This document shows positions 8,556 to 18,743 of a DNA stretch of 57,753 bases, one piece after another; position 1 is the first letter of the stretch, and each line of letters starts with the position of its first letter. The notes beneath the pieces are model-generated. The model made no database searches, had not been told where the DNA came from, and saw nothing but the letters and a program-made list of their open reading frames with translations. The translations under genes and the position numbers were made by a program. The stretch is taken from NCBI GenBank assembly GCA_018268995.1, contig JAFDVL010000008.1:1-57753 (forward strand). The letters run 5' to 3'. Source of the stretch: Acidobacteriota bacterium (GTDB lineage: Bacteria; Acidobacteriota; Blastocatellia; RBC074).

Positions 8556-9131
8556 CTACAAAGCAGTTGCCGTGGCCTGACGCGCGGGTTGTCTGATGCC
8601 ACAGGCGGTGGCGTAATCAGCCAGCTCGGTTCTGAGCAGTTTTCTGCCACGATTCAGGCGTGACATCACAGTGCCAATCGGGACGTTCAGCATTTCAGCG
8701 ATTTCTTTGTAGGCAAACTCTTCGACATCGGCGAGCAAAACTACGGCGCGAAAGTTCTGCGGCAATTTATTTAAGGCGGCGAGGACTTCTTCATCGGTCA
8801 ATTGCTGCGGTGTTTCGGGTTCGTATGTCAGCGTTTCCAGCAACACTTCATCGCTATCAGATTTCCATTTCAGCCGCAGCCATTTGCGACGGTGATGATC
8901 CATCACATGAAACATAATCTTGAATAGCCAGCCGCGAATATTCGTCCCGGCTTCAAAGCGATGAAATGATTTCCAGGCTTGCAGGTAGGTTTCCTGCACA
9001 ATGTCTTCGGCCTCTGCCGCATCGCCAAGCGTATGTCGGGCGGCGCGAAATAAATCATTGAGATGAGGCAATGCGACAGCCTCAAAAGAATCGAAAGATG
9101 CAGAGGTTTCAGGTGCCAGAGCAGCGTGCAT
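8556..9131 (-). CDS. ECF-type RNA polymerase sigma factor
   Basis: A 191-residue extracytoplasmic-function sigma factor. Region 2 is clear (LFRAARHTLGDAAEAEDIVQETYLQAWKSF, followed by GWLFKIMFHVM), and so is region 4 (LNKLPQNFRAVVLLADVEEFAYKEIAEMLNVPIGTVMSRLNRGRKLLR), joined by an acidic linker. No C-terminal anti-sigma-like or SnoaL extension is present. AGAGGGAGA lies upstream of the ATG. It follows the STAS-domain gene by 12 bases and is therefore almost certainly co-transcribed with it. There is no recognisable zinc-binding anti-sigma factor (ZAS/RseA type) next to it, which is unusual for this class. Confidence 0.93.
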   Translation of the reverse strand: MHAALAPETSASFDSFEAVALPHLNDLFRAARHTLGDAAEAEDIVQETYLQAWKSFHRFEAGTNIRGWLFKIMFHVMDHHRRKWLRLKWKSDSDEVLLETLTYEPETPQQLTDEEVLAALNKLPQNFRAVVLLADVEEFAYKEIAEMLNVPIGTVMSRLNRGRKLLRTELADYATACGIRQPARQATATAL

Positions 9132-9143
9132 AATATCTCCCTC

Positions 9144-9413
9144 TTAAACGGTGCGAGTATCTTTGAGTTGTTCCTTTAAGTACGGCGAGCCGTTGATCAA
9201 TTTGACTTGCCGCTTTTGTAAGTCCTGTAACAAGGCGATGCCGCGACGATCCGCAAACGTGACGCCAGCCAAATCAAGAATCAGTTGACCTCTCGCGTCC
9301 AAAACCTTTTCTGTTGTCTCAGACACAATCTCAGTTGATTGCTGCGTGACTTGCCCTTCCAGCAATAAGGTCACGCTTTCACCTGAAGCACAGATTTCTG
9401 AAATTCGTAACAT
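9144..9413 (-). CDS. Small STAS-domain protein (anti-sigma antagonist-like)
   Basis: An 89-residue protein that is essentially one STAS domain: LLLEGQVTQQSTEIVSETTEKV, then the beta strand LILDLAGVTFADRRGIALLQDLQKRQVKLINGSPYLKEQL. In SpoIIAA-like proteins the residue after the DL-strand is a phosphorylatable Ser in a D-S-x-G context; here the equivalent is ADRRGI, so the phospho-Ser appears to be replaced by Asp or Arg. That suggests a non-switching or phosphomimic form. AGGAGAGCC precedes the ATG. It is the first gene of the set with the ECF sigma factor (12 bases apart) and probably helps regulate it or reads the same signal. Confidence 0.78.
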   Translation of the reverse strand: MLRISEICASGESVTLLLEGQVTQQSTEIVSETTEKVLDARGQLILDLAGVTFADRRGIALLQDLQKRQVKLINGSPYLKEQLKDTRTV

Positions 9414-9768
9414 TTGACGGCTCTCCTTTGGCTCAACCTTGCGACAAGAGGAATGGCAAGGGGGATGCCACGAAAAACAGGCGAGCGCGTCGTGCAGCTA
9501 ACTTACTTGGAGTGATGGGTTTAGAGGAAATTGGAGCGAAAAAATGAAGAAACTGGTTCGTGGTTCGTGGGCTTCGTGGCCACGAAGTTTCGTGGCGGGC
9601 TACGGAGTTTCGTGGGTTGAGCTGTGCGGATCAGGGGCACCACTGCGAGGAAAATCTAAACGCGTACTGCAAACATCCTGTTTGCAGCATCACACTCCTT
9701 AATTCGGAGACGCAAATAAGATGTTTGCGCTACTCTTTTGCTTACCTTAATCCAATTTGGAGTATTGA
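9414..9768. repeat. Repeat-rich gap: CTTCGTGGCCACGAAG palindrome and family-1 hairpin pair
   Basis: No gene is visible in this 355-base gap. At 9553-9617 the words TTCGTGG and CACGAAG recur, with a perfect 16-base palindrome CTTCGTGGCCACGAAG at 9572-9587. At 9664-9733 two copies of family 1 face each other: an inverted copy at 9664-9698 (core GCAAACATCCTGTTTGC) and a direct copy at 9706-9733 (core CGCAAATAAGATGTTTGCG). Both keep the outer GGAG end and the TTTGCGCTAC end of the copy at 4621. The promoter of the STAS-sigma set should lie near 9414-9500, but no motif is distinct enough to mark. Confidence 0.7.
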
Positions 9769-12234
<2,466 letters not shown>

Positions 12235-12382
12235 AGGCGGAACTTCGATTTGCGGATTGAGGGGAGTACACTGTCCGGCGCAACAAAACCAGACTGGCGC
12301 GTATTATACCGCGCCCTGAAACGATGAAAAGCAACGTAACGCGATTTGGCACATCGCGCTACCTTTTTTGAGGAGACATCAA

Positions 12383-13405
12383 ATGAGTCAAAGCGAACCC
12401 ACTGGCGCACCGACGCCGGATCGTATCTTTCAAACCATGCTGGCGTATCAGGCCAGCGCTGCACTCAAAGGGGCAATCGAGCTGGGTTTATTCACCGCGA
12501 TTGCCGATGGCGCGACAACGGCAGCCGCGCTCGCCACCCAATGCCAAGCCTCCGAACGCGGCATCCGCATTCTGTGTGATTATCTGGGGGCCACCGGCTT
12601 TCTCACCAAAGATGGTGACAATTACGGTTTGGCTCCAGATACAGCGATATTCCTGAATCAGCATTCGCCTGCCTATCTTGGCTCTCTGACTCGTTTTTTG
12701 AATTCATCTTACGTGATGGGCGGCTTTCAAGACATCGCCGAAACCGTGCGGCGTGGCACGACGCTGTTGGGCGGCACAGGCTCAATGGAACCGGAGCATC
12801 CGATGTGGGTGGAGTTTGCGCGCGCGATGGTTCCGATGATGTTTCCGGCGGCTGAAGAAATCGCGCAGATTGTTGATGCCGATCAAGGCAAGCCATGTCG
12901 CGTTCTGGACATCGCTGCGGGTCATGGCATCTTTGGTGTACTGATTGCCAAGCACAATCCCAATGCCGAAATCACTGCCGTAGACTGGAAGGCCGTGCTT
13001 GCCGTTGCGGAAGAAAATGCACAACATTTCGGCGTCGCGGATCGCTTTCACACGGTGCCGGGCAGCGCCTTTGACGTTGATTACGGCACGGGCTATGACT
13101 TCGTGCTGTTCACGAACTTCTTCCACCACTTCGATGAGCCAACCTGCGAAATGCTAATGAAAAAAGCGCTGGCATCCCTGAACGAAGGCGGGCGCGCCGT
13201 GACATTGGAATTCGCGCCAAACGAAGACCGCATCTCACCGCCGCCGCTGGCCACCTTTGGGTTGACGATGCTGGCCACAACGGGATCAGGCGAAGCGTAC
13301 ACAGTGGGCGATTATGATCGAATGTTTCGTAATGCAGGCTATGCCCGTACCGAAATGCACCAACTGACCAAATCGCCGCAGCGCGTGATTGTGAGCTACA
13401 AGTAG
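12383..13405 (+). CDS. Class I SAM methyltransferase with N-terminal winged helix
   Basis: A 340-residue methyltransferase of the O-methyltransferase family 2 type. The N-terminal 100 residues form a winged-helix dimerisation domain (QTMLAYQASAALKGAIELGLFTAI and ERGIRILCDYLGATGFLTK). The Rossmann domain has motif I VLDIAAGHGIFGVLIAKHNP (near 175-194), the acidic residue in AVDWKAVLAVAEEN, FVLFTNFFHHFDE, and GGRAVTLEFAPNEDR. The start is ATG 12383 with GAGGAG nine bases upstream, not the in-frame TTG at 12368 that overlaps the ribosome site. It stands alone on the plus strand, upstream of the barrel/ArsS genes. Substrate is unknown; it lacks the cysteine pattern of ArsM, so an arsenic role is not supported. 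Confidence 0.88.
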   Translation: MSQSEPTGAPTPDRIFQTMLAYQASAALKGAIELGLFTAIADGATTAAALATQCQASERGIRILCDYLGATGFLTKDGDNYGLAPDTAIFLNQHSPAYLGSLTRFLNSSYVMGGFQDIAETVRRGTTLLGGTGSMEPEHPMWVEFARAMVPMMFPAAEEIAQIVDADQGKPCRVLDIAAGHGIFGVLIAKHNPNAEITAVDWKAVLAVAEENAQHFGVADRFHTVPGSAFDVDYGTGYDFVLFTNFFHHFDEPTCEMLMKKALASLNEGGRAVTLEFAPNEDRISPPPLATFGLTMLATTGSGEAYTVGDYDRMFRNAGYARTEMHQLTKSPQRVIVSYK

Positions 13406-13507
13406 GACAGGCTTTTGTTTCGTAAAAACTCCTCTGGCGGAATATTTGTTTGTGACAAAGCGATATAAGCCACGAAAGCAGATACAAACAACCAGCAGAG
13501 GAGAACT

Positions 13508-14125
13508 ATGAAAACAATCACGACCATCATTTTCCTGCTCGCTTCGGCGAGCATTTCTTTTGCCCAATCTGAGCCTAAAAATGAAGTTGGCTTGCTGCTC
13601 GGCGCACTTTCCACGGGCAGCCGAGAGATTCAACTCCCTACGCTAAGCAAAGCAGATTTCGGGTCAGGACTTACTTATCAGGCGAATTATGCGCGCCGTA
13701 TCGTGGATGCGAAACTCGCCTCTTTGCATGTCGAAGTGCTATTTGCGGCAACGCCACTGGTCGAAGTCAAATCCGCGAATACGCTGATCCCACGCGATTA
13801 CGCATCATTGTTTTTGACGCCGGGATTGAAGTTGAAATTCGTGCCGGGTTGGCGGGTGTCGCCGTACATCGCGGCGGGCGGAGGCTATGCGCGGTTTCGG
13901 GAAAGCGATTTTCGGACAAATAACCAACCTAACACCGGCAAAATCGGGACGAATACCGGCGTCTTCAACTACGGCGGCGGTGTGGATTTTCGCGTCTTCC
14001 GTTACCTGAGTTTGCGGGGCGAAGTGCGTGATTTTGTGACCGGAAATCCTAACTTTAATGCGCCATTCCTGAGCAATCGTCAGCATAATGTGCTAACTTC
14101 TGGCGGCATCGTAATTCATTTTTGA
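13508..14125 (+). CDS. Secreted outer-membrane beta-barrel-like protein
   Basis: A 205-residue protein with a clean signal peptide (KTITTIIFLLASASISFA, cut after AQ near residue 20). The mature part has alternating hydrophobic strands ending in aromatic residues (LKLKFVPGWRVSPYIAAGGGYARF, FNYGGGVDFRVFRYLSLRGEVRDFV) and ends in a C-terminal phenylalanine (GGIVIHF), the classic outer-membrane barrel end. Length and pattern match small 8-stranded barrels of the OmpW/OprF-N type (outer membrane protein beta-barrel family). GAGGAG sits before the ATG. It precedes the AhpD-like gene by 29 bases and so may be co-transcribed with the arsenosugar pair. The cargo, if any, is unknown. Confidence 0.83.
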   Translation: MKTITTIIFLLASASISFAQSEPKNEVGLLLGALSTGSREIQLPTLSKADFGSGLTYQANYARRIVDAKLASLHVEVLFAATPLVEVKSANTLIPRDYASLFLTPGLKLKFVPGWRVSPYIAAGGGYARFRESDFRTNNQPNTGKIGTNTGVFNYGGGVDFRVFRYLSLRGEVRDFVTGNPNFNAPFLSNRQHNVLTSGGIVIHF

Positions 14126-14154
14126 GGATAATTGATTGCAGGAGATTTTATTGC

Positions 14155-14484
14155 ATGTCGTATTACGAAGAGGATGATCTCTCACGGTTTGGTGAAATCG
14201 GCAAACATCGTCCTGACCTGTTTGCCAAATTTATGGATTGGTATCAAGCCTGTCAGGAAGACGGCGCACTTTCAAAACGCGAAAAAGCGCTCATCGGGCT
14301 AGCCGTCGCCCACGCGTTGCAATGTCCTTACTGCATTGACGCGTATTCTCAGTCCTGCCTTGAATCTGGATCAAATCTGGAACAGATGACCGAAGCGATT
14401 CACATGGCCTCGGCCATTCGTGGCGGTGCCGCGCTTATTCATGGCTTACAGGCGCACAATTCCGTGCATAAAGTCTCAATGTAA
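14155..14484 (+). CDS. AhpD-like arsenosugar-biosynthesis-associated protein
   Basis: A 109-residue all-helical protein of the carboxymuconolactone decarboxylase/AhpD superfamily. The redox-active CxxC is at residues 57-60 (LQCPYCIDAYSQ), and the helix SKREKALIGLAVAHALQ before it is typical. The start is ATG 14155 (AGGAGA just upstream), not the GTG at 14122 that overlaps the barrel gene. The stop overlaps the arsS start by one base (TAATG), so the two proteins are made together. The family is known to accompany ArsS (peroxidase-like subgroup). The usual downstream AhpD histidine is replaced by Gln/Ser, which suggests a specialised thiol role. Confidence 0.88.
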   Translation: MSYYEEDDLSRFGEIGKHRPDLFAKFMDWYQACQEDGALSKREKALIGLAVAHALQCPYCIDAYSQSCLESGSNLEQMTEAIHMASAIRGGAALIHGLQAHNSVHKVSM

Positions 14485-15482
14485 TGGACACGCCTAATAT
14501 TCAAGCCCGTCCAGCGCCAGCCCGCGCGCCCATTGGCTTTGATGAAAAACTTGCGTCACACGGACTGGAACTGCGCGCGGCAACCATCGAAACCTTGCAG
14601 GTCAATGTCGGCAAGCTGTGCAATCAGGCCTGCAAGCATTGCCACGTAGATGCCAGCCCCAAACGTACCGAAATCATGTCGCGTGAGACTGCCGAACAAG
14701 TGGTATCTGTCTTACAACGATTTCGTATTCCGACACTGGATATTACGGGTGGTGCGCCAGAACTAAATCCGTCGTTTCGCTGGTTGGTCAGCGAAGCCCG
14801 CGCCCTTGGCACACACGTCATCGTGCGGCACAACCTGACCGTCATGTTTGAGTCGGGACAAGAAGATTTACCTGAATTCTTTCGCACACATCAGGTCGAA
14901 GTGATTTCTTCCCTGCCCTACTTTCTCGAACAGCAGACCGATGCACAGCGCGGCAATGGCGTATTTACAAAATCCATTGAGGCGCTGCGCCGATTGAATG
15001 AAGTTGGATATGGCGCGGAGGGCAGCGGGCTGATCCTGAATCTGGTCTACAATCCCGTCGGCGCATTTTTGCCACCGGCCCAGGCTGCCATTGAATCCGA
15101 TTTCAAACGCGAATTGCACAACCGCTACAACCTCAGCTTCAATCATCTCTACACCATCACGAATATGCCGATTCAGCGGTATCTGGAATACCTGCGTCGT
15201 TCGGGCAATGAAGAGCGATACATGCGCAAACTGGTCGAAGCGTTCAATCCCAATGCTGTTGCAGGCGTGATGTGTCGCAGTTTGGTGAGCGTGGATTGGA
15301 CGGGAAAACTCTATGATTGCGATTTCAATCAAATGCTGGAACTAGGTGTGGCAGGGGATTTACCGCAAACACTTATGCAGTTTGATCCGGGTACACTTGC
15401 CACGCGCCAGATTATGACTGGCGCGCATTGTTTTGGCTGCACCGCAGGCGCGGGGTCAAGCTGTGGCGGGGTCGTGGTTTAG
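14484..15482 (+). CDS. arsS: Arsenosugar biosynthesis radical SAM protein ArsS
   Basis: A 332-residue radical SAM enzyme. The iron-sulfur motif is CNQACKHC (Cys46, Cys50, Cys53), followed by the HVDASPKR region and the GGAPELNP SAM-binding strand. The C-terminal half matches the DUF3641-type tail, with NLVYNPVGAFLPP, FNHLYTITNMPI, a CDFNQML segment and the terminal CFGCTAGAGSSCGG cluster that may bind a second cluster or act in thiol transfer. Known ArsS proteins join an adenosyl-derived sugar to methylated arsenic to form arsenosugars; some members use selenocysteine near this tail, while this one has cysteine. It is coupled to the AhpD-like gene. No arsM is visible in the window. Confidence 0.93.
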   Translation: MDTPNIQARPAPARAPIGFDEKLASHGLELRAATIETLQVNVGKLCNQACKHCHVDASPKRTEIMSRETAEQVVSVLQRFRIPTLDITGGAPELNPSFRWLVSEARALGTHVIVRHNLTVMFESGQEDLPEFFRTHQVEVISSLPYFLEQQTDAQRGNGVFTKSIEALRRLNEVGYGAEGSGLILNLVYNPVGAFLPPAQAAIESDFKRELHNRYNLSFNHLYTITNMPIQRYLEYLRRSGNEERYMRKLVEAFNPNAVAGVMCRSLVSVDWTGKLYDCDFNQMLELGVAGDLPQTLMQFDPGTLATRQIMTGAHCFGCTAGAGSSCGGVVV

Positions 15483-15529
15483 TTATTTCGCCTGGCTTTT
15501 TTCAGGGAATTCCGCACATTGTCTGCTTT

Positions 15530-16246
15530 TTATCCCTTCCCGAAAACGGGCAACGCCGCTCCGTGAATTGCGCTGGCAGCATCTGAGGCCAAAAACAAAA
15601 TCACATTCGCCAGAGCTTCTGGCGCGACCCATTTGCTGAAATCGGCATCGGGCATCGCGCTGCGGTTGGGCGGCGTGTCAATCATCCCCGGCATAATGCA
15701 ATTGACGTTAATATCCTTGTCTTTCAATTCCGCCGCCATACTTTCGGTCAATCGAACCACTGCCGTCTTGGAAACACTATAGGCCGCCGCATTTGCTTCG
15801 CCCGTCAAAGCCGCGCGCGAAGCAATGTTAATGATTTTTCCTGCGCCCTGTTTGAGCATTGCGGGAATCACCGAGCGACAGGAAATCAACACCGATTTCG
15901 CATTCAGGTTCAGCAGAAAATCCCAATCTTCCAGCGGCGTTTCGTGCAGCGGAGTACCCGCGCGATAGCCACCTGCGGTGTTGACCAGCACATCAATTTT
16001 CCCCAGGCGATTCACGGCTTCAGTCGCCATTCGCTCCACCGCCGCAACATCGCCCAGATCAACTCCCGTTGCCAGAAAGTGATGGGTGGAATCGGCCAGT
16101 TCGGGGAATAGTTTCTGCAAGCGATCTGGCGAACGATCTACAAGCACAAGGCTTGCGCCTGCTGCCTGAAAAGCGCGCGCAGTGACTACTCCCAAATTGC
16201 CCGCTGCGCCTGTAATCACAACTACACGATTGGAAAAATCGAACAT
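15530..16246 (-). CDS. Short-chain dehydrogenase/reductase
   Basis: A 238-residue classical SDR that should interconvert an alcohol and a ketone with NAD(P)H. The cofactor motif is [19 protein letters not shown] (a TGxxxxxG variant), the NNAG-equivalent is VNTAGG, and the catalytic set is Ser in IASRAA plus YSVSK (Tyr and Lys). The closing [16 protein letters not shown] region and [23 protein letters not shown] match family C-termini. AGAGGGG lies upstream of the ATG. It is convergent with arsS, 47 bases from its stop, and not obviously part of any operon. The substrate cannot be inferred. Confidence 0.9.
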   Translation of the reverse strand: MFDFSNRVVVITGAAGNLGVVTARAFQAAGASLVLVDRSPDRLQKLFPELADSTHHFLATGVDLGDVAAVERMATEAVNRLGKIDVLVNTAGGYRAGTPLHETPLEDWDFLLNLNAKSVLISCRSVIPAMLKQGAGKIINIASRAALTGEANAAAYSVSKTAVVRLTESMAAELKDKDINVNCIMPGMIDTPPNRSAMPDADFSKWVAPEALANVILFLASDAASAIHGAALPVFGKG

Positions 16247-16306
16247 AAGTTACCCCTCTAAAAATCAAACATTTATTCATTAAGAAACTGTTGTTTCCGG
16301 CAAATT

Positions 16307-16408
16307 CGCGAAGCGTGTGGAGTGCGGGGACTTGTCACCGCTTTGGTTGTTGCTGCTGATCGTGTAAGCCAAAGCGGGAAGAACTTCCCGCCCTCCACAC
16401 GCTTCGCG
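16307..16408. repeat. Nested inverted repeat upstream of an SDR gene
   Basis: Arms at 16307-16330 and 16386-16408 pair as CGCGAAGCGTGTGGAG with CTCCACACGCTTCGCG, followed by a GC-rich inner part with few mismatches. A second inner pair (CCGCTTTGGT near 16338 with GCCAAAGCGG near 16368) would extend the stem. It lies between the redox cassette and the SDR gene, in the gap 16247-16439. The tail of the right arm runs close to the stop of the gene at 16440. Confidence 0.68.
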
Positions 16409-16439
16409 CATCTGCCGACATTCCTGCACAAGCTGGCAG

Positions 16440-17180
16440 CTATTTTCTCCGGTACGTTTTCGGATCAGCTTTGAATATGAGCTGCTCGCCTTCTTGCACG
16501 ACCTGTCCGGTAATTTCGATGGGTTCGGCGACCATTGCAAGCACTTCCTGATTGACGGCAGTTCCATTGGCAGACACCAACTGCAAGGCAACTTTATTGC
16601 CCACCAAATCGCGTGCGATGAACATCGGCGGAATGCCGCCACTGATGCAAAGCGCCGCGCATTCGCGATGCGGTTTGGTATTGCCCGGATTCATCACGCC
16701 CAAATAACATTTGCTGTCCACGATTTCGCCGACCAGCGTAAATGTGCCTAAATCGTTCGTCGGCAGGGATGTGACAATCACATCGTTCATCACCTGCACA
16801 GAGTCCCGAACGACCTCAACCATCGTCAAGCCGTCACGATAAATCCGCGAGCCTTTCAGTGTGACAGGCTTACCATCGAACTTCGCCACGTCTGCACCGT
16901 GTTTTCCTTCTGCGACTAACAAATACTGCGTAAGCGAATTGCCATCGCGCACAAGCAGGGTTGGATACGGCCTGGCTTGCACAACACCTGTGAACTGGCG
17001 GTGCTGCCCGAACTCAAAGACGCTCAGCGGTAGCTTTTGCAAGCCAAAAATCAGCAACAAAGCCACCGCCACAACAATGCCCAGCAAAGCAAAACAAAGT
17101 TTGCGAATCAGCCTGCCTTGCGTACGCGGTGCCTGTGGCAAATAGCCGATATAAAATTCTTCGCGTTCGATCTCTTTCAC
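16440..17180 (-). CDS. Membrane-anchored protein with Cys/His motif, last gene of redox cassette
   Basis: A 246-residue protein with one membrane helix (about 26-46) and a soluble extracytoplasmic part. Two beta-rich repeats seem present: residues about 60-125 (TGVVQARPYPTLLV...VTLKGSRIYRDG) and about 145-240 (LVGEIVDSKCYLGVMNPG...IEITGQVVQEGEQLIFK). The second holds a conserved-looking metal or redox motif, DSKCYLGVMNPGNTKPHREC followed by AALCISGGIPPMF, with three Cys and one His. Similar GEVVDxxC...HxxCAxxC motifs occur in uncharacterised Acidobacteriota and Planctomycetes proteins. It starts at a GTG that overlaps the previous stop by four bases (GTGA). I do not recognise a named family; a copper, haem or thiol role is inference. 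Confidence 0.72.
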   Translation of the reverse strand: MKEIEREEFYIGYLPQAPRTQGRLIRKLCFALLGIVVAVALLLIFGLQKLPLSVFEFGQHRQFTGVVQARPYPTLLVRDGNSLTQYLLVAEGKHGADVAKFDGKPVTLKGSRIYRDGLTMVEVVRDSVQVMNDVIVTSLPTNDLGTFTLVGEIVDSKCYLGVMNPGNTKPHRECAALCISGGIPPMFIARDLVGNKVALQLVSANGTAVNQEVLAMVAEPIEITGQVVQEGEQLIFKADPKTYRRK

Positions 17181-18235
17181 GCCGTGGCCTCCACTTCATT
17201 GGTTACGAGATAAGCAGGCTCGATAAATGTGCCTGGTGGCTGCGGCTGTGGATGAACAAAGACTTTGCCATCCGTGACTCTGACCTGAAACGTGGGAACC
17301 TTTTCGGTGAACGGCGCGGGCGAAGCGCCAGTTTCGGGCCGATACTGAAAACCGTGCCACGGACATGTCACACAACCATCTATCACTTTGCCTTCGCCAA
17401 GCGGCCCGTTCTGGTGCTGGCAAACATTGGAAATCGCCGAGACTTTACCGTCGTATTTGAAGACTGCAACGCGCTCACCTGCCAGCGAAACGATGCGCGC
17501 GCGATTGTTTGGAATCTCATCCACAGTGCAGACTTCAATAAAATCATCCTTAGCAATCTTCGTGCATGCGGCATCCGTCGCCTGTTCACGCTGGGCAGAC
17601 AGCAAGTGTAAGCTCAAGACGACGATCATTCCTACCCCAAGCGTAGCGGCTAAAATCGGGCTGGTCTCTGCCTGCAATACGCCCAGCGTGACGTGCGCGA
17701 TGAGCAAGACATATGCGACATACACCAGCATGTGCAACGCCTTCCAGATTGGCGCAGTCAAATTCGTCAGCCAGAAATCATGGCTCGTCGCTGCCATCAA
17801 AAACAAAATCACCAGCGCTGCAAACCCCAATGGCTGAAACGGAAAATTCGCCAAACTTTCATACCGAGTATTGCTGACAAACAGGCTCACGAGCGGATTC
17901 AAATTCCCGAATGAATGAAATTGAATCAACGCAAACGTGCCGTGCGCCAGGCCGAGCAAGAACGTTGTCACGCCCAAATGACGCCGGTTATAGAGCAGTG
18001 GCAACCAGCGCGGCTGCAACCGACACAGCGGCCCGATGCACAAGACAACGTGCAGCAGCAAAATGGCGCATGTGCCGAAGCCGCGAATCAGGAGCGTTTC
18101 AATCGTCGCATTCGGATTCACCAACGCTCCGAGACCAACAAACAAACCAAGATACAATACGATTCCCGACGCCAGCACCAGATCATAAATGCGCTTTTGA
18201 CGATTCCAGCTTACAGCTTTGTACCCAACGCTCAT
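17177..18235 (-). CDS. Ferric-reductase-like haem protein fused to a Rieske [2Fe-2S] domain
   Basis: A 352-residue fusion. The N-terminal 215 residues have about six membrane helices with histidines placed to ligate haem (His62, His98, His168, His181), as in ferric reductase-like/YedZ-MsrQ domains. After a short linker the C-terminal 110 residues form a Rieske domain: CQHQNGPLG (Cys272, His274) and CPWHGFQY (Cys291, His294), with a typical Rieske-ferredoxin spacing. The start is set at ATG 18235 (AGGAGCGACG upstream); the frame runs open further upstream only because the 49-residue gene overlaps there. It overlaps both neighbours by four bases. Electrons probably pass between a quinone or haem and the Rieske cluster, with the final partner unknown. 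Confidence 0.87.
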   Translation of the reverse strand: MSVGYKAVSWNRQKRIYDLVLASGIVLYLGLFVGLGALVNPNATIETLLIRGFGTCAILLLHVVLCIGPLCRLQPRWLPLLYNRRHLGVTTFLLGLAHGTFALIQFHSFGNLNPLVSLFVSNTRYESLANFPFQPLGFAALVILFLMAATSHDFWLTNLTAPIWKALHMLVYVAYVLLIAHVTLGVLQAETSPILAATLGVGMIVVLSLHLLSAQREQATDAACTKIAKDDFIEVCTVDEIPNNRARIVSLAGERVAVFKYDGKVSAISNVCQHQNGPLGEGKVIDGCVTCPWHGFQYRPETGASPAPFTEKVPTFQVRVTDGKVFVHPQPQPPGTFIEPAYLVTNEVEATA

Positions 18236-18381
18236 CTCGTCGCTCCTTTCGCCGGAACAGGCAGGCGTGAATTTGCGGGAACCGGTTTTCGCACCAGCAA
18301 TGCAAGGACAAACAAAACAGGCAGCAGCACGGCCAGTACGAGAATGACGATGCGATGTGCTTGTCGGTGTGATTGAATCAT
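18232..18381 (-). CDS. 49-residue single-helix membrane protein
   Basis: This small gene (49 codons) lies between two larger cassette genes. It starts at the ATG at 18379-18381, which overlaps the upstream stop (ATGA), and ends in a TGA at 18232-18234 that overlaps the next ATG in the same way. The protein has a basic N-terminus (SHRQAHR), one strongly hydrophobic helix (IVILVLAVLLPVLFVLALLV, about 11-30) and a Pro/Arg/Lys-rich tail. Four-base overlaps at both ends make it very likely to be translated. It probably serves as a small subunit or assembly factor of the haem-Rieske protein. No named family is recognised. Confidence 0.8.
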   Translation of the reverse strand: MIQSHRQAHRIVILVLAVLLPVLFVLALLVRKPVPANSRLPVPAKGATR

Positions 18382-18638
18382 TGCCTGCCCTTTTCCGCTG
18401 CTTTGCGGTGTGCGTTACGTTCAATGGGTGGATGCTGTACTCCGCGCAACAATCGCAGCACCAGCAATGGCCACAACGCAATGACTCCCGGCACGATCAT
18501 CAACCGAAATCCCCACGTAGATTGCCTGACCGATGGATCAATACGCGCGGCTCCAAACAGGACAAAAACAGGCGCAAACACGATGCCCAGCAAAGCGTAA
18601 AGACTAAACAGCCAGACAAATGTTTGTGCAATTCCCAT
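18378..18638 (-). CDS. Small two-helix membrane protein, first gene of redox cassette
   Basis: An 86-residue protein with two hydrophobic segments (about 6-28 and 45-64) and a charged C-terminus (ERNAHRKAAEKGRQ). A strong AGGAGG lies six bases before the ATG, the best ribosome site of the cassette, so this is the lead gene from which the following three overlapping genes are translated. Motifs such as FAPVFVLFGAARIDP and STWGFRLMIVPGVIALWPLLVLRLLRG suggest a defined small family, but I cannot name it. Its position points to a structural subunit of a membrane redox complex. Confidence 0.8.
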   Translation of the reverse strand: MGIAQTFVWLFSLYALLGIVFAPVFVLFGAARIDPSVRQSTWGFRLMIVPGVIALWPLLVLRLLRGVQHPPIERNAHRKAAEKGRQ

Positions 18639-18662
18639 TGAACCTCCTTACGACATCAATGT

Positions 18663-18735
18663 GCATGGAGTACAAGCTTCAGCTTGGCTTTTTCTTCAGG
18701 CGGGAAAACGCCAAGCTGAAGCTTGTACTCCATGC
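18663..18735. repeat. Perfect 26-base inverted pair, family 2 (GTACAAGCTTCAGCTTG)
   Basis: Arms at 18663-18688 and 18710-18735 are exact reverse complements, with a 21-base loop. Each arm contains the small hairpin CAAGCTTCAGCTTG next to the outer word GCATGGAGTA. The same element occurs three times at 24660-24763. It lies between the SDR gene (stop at 18744) and the redox cassette start, both on the minus strand, so it would be transcribed if the SDR message reads through. Confidence 0.82.
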
Positions 18736-18743
18736 TGACGGGC

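Noticed and set aside
12383..13405. Assignment of the methyltransferase as ArsM
   Set aside because: It is near arsS but has the O-methyltransferase winged helix and lacks the conserved cysteines of ArsM.
14484..15482. Selenocysteine readthrough in arsS
   Set aside because: Some ArsS proteins use selenocysteine near the C-terminus, but here the positions are cysteines and the stop follows the normal end of the protein.
18236..18481. Extended N-terminus of the haem-Rieske protein
   Set aside because: The frame is open upstream, but that part overlaps two coupled small genes and is Cys/Arg-rich and unlike the family; the ATG at 18235 has a good ribosome site.
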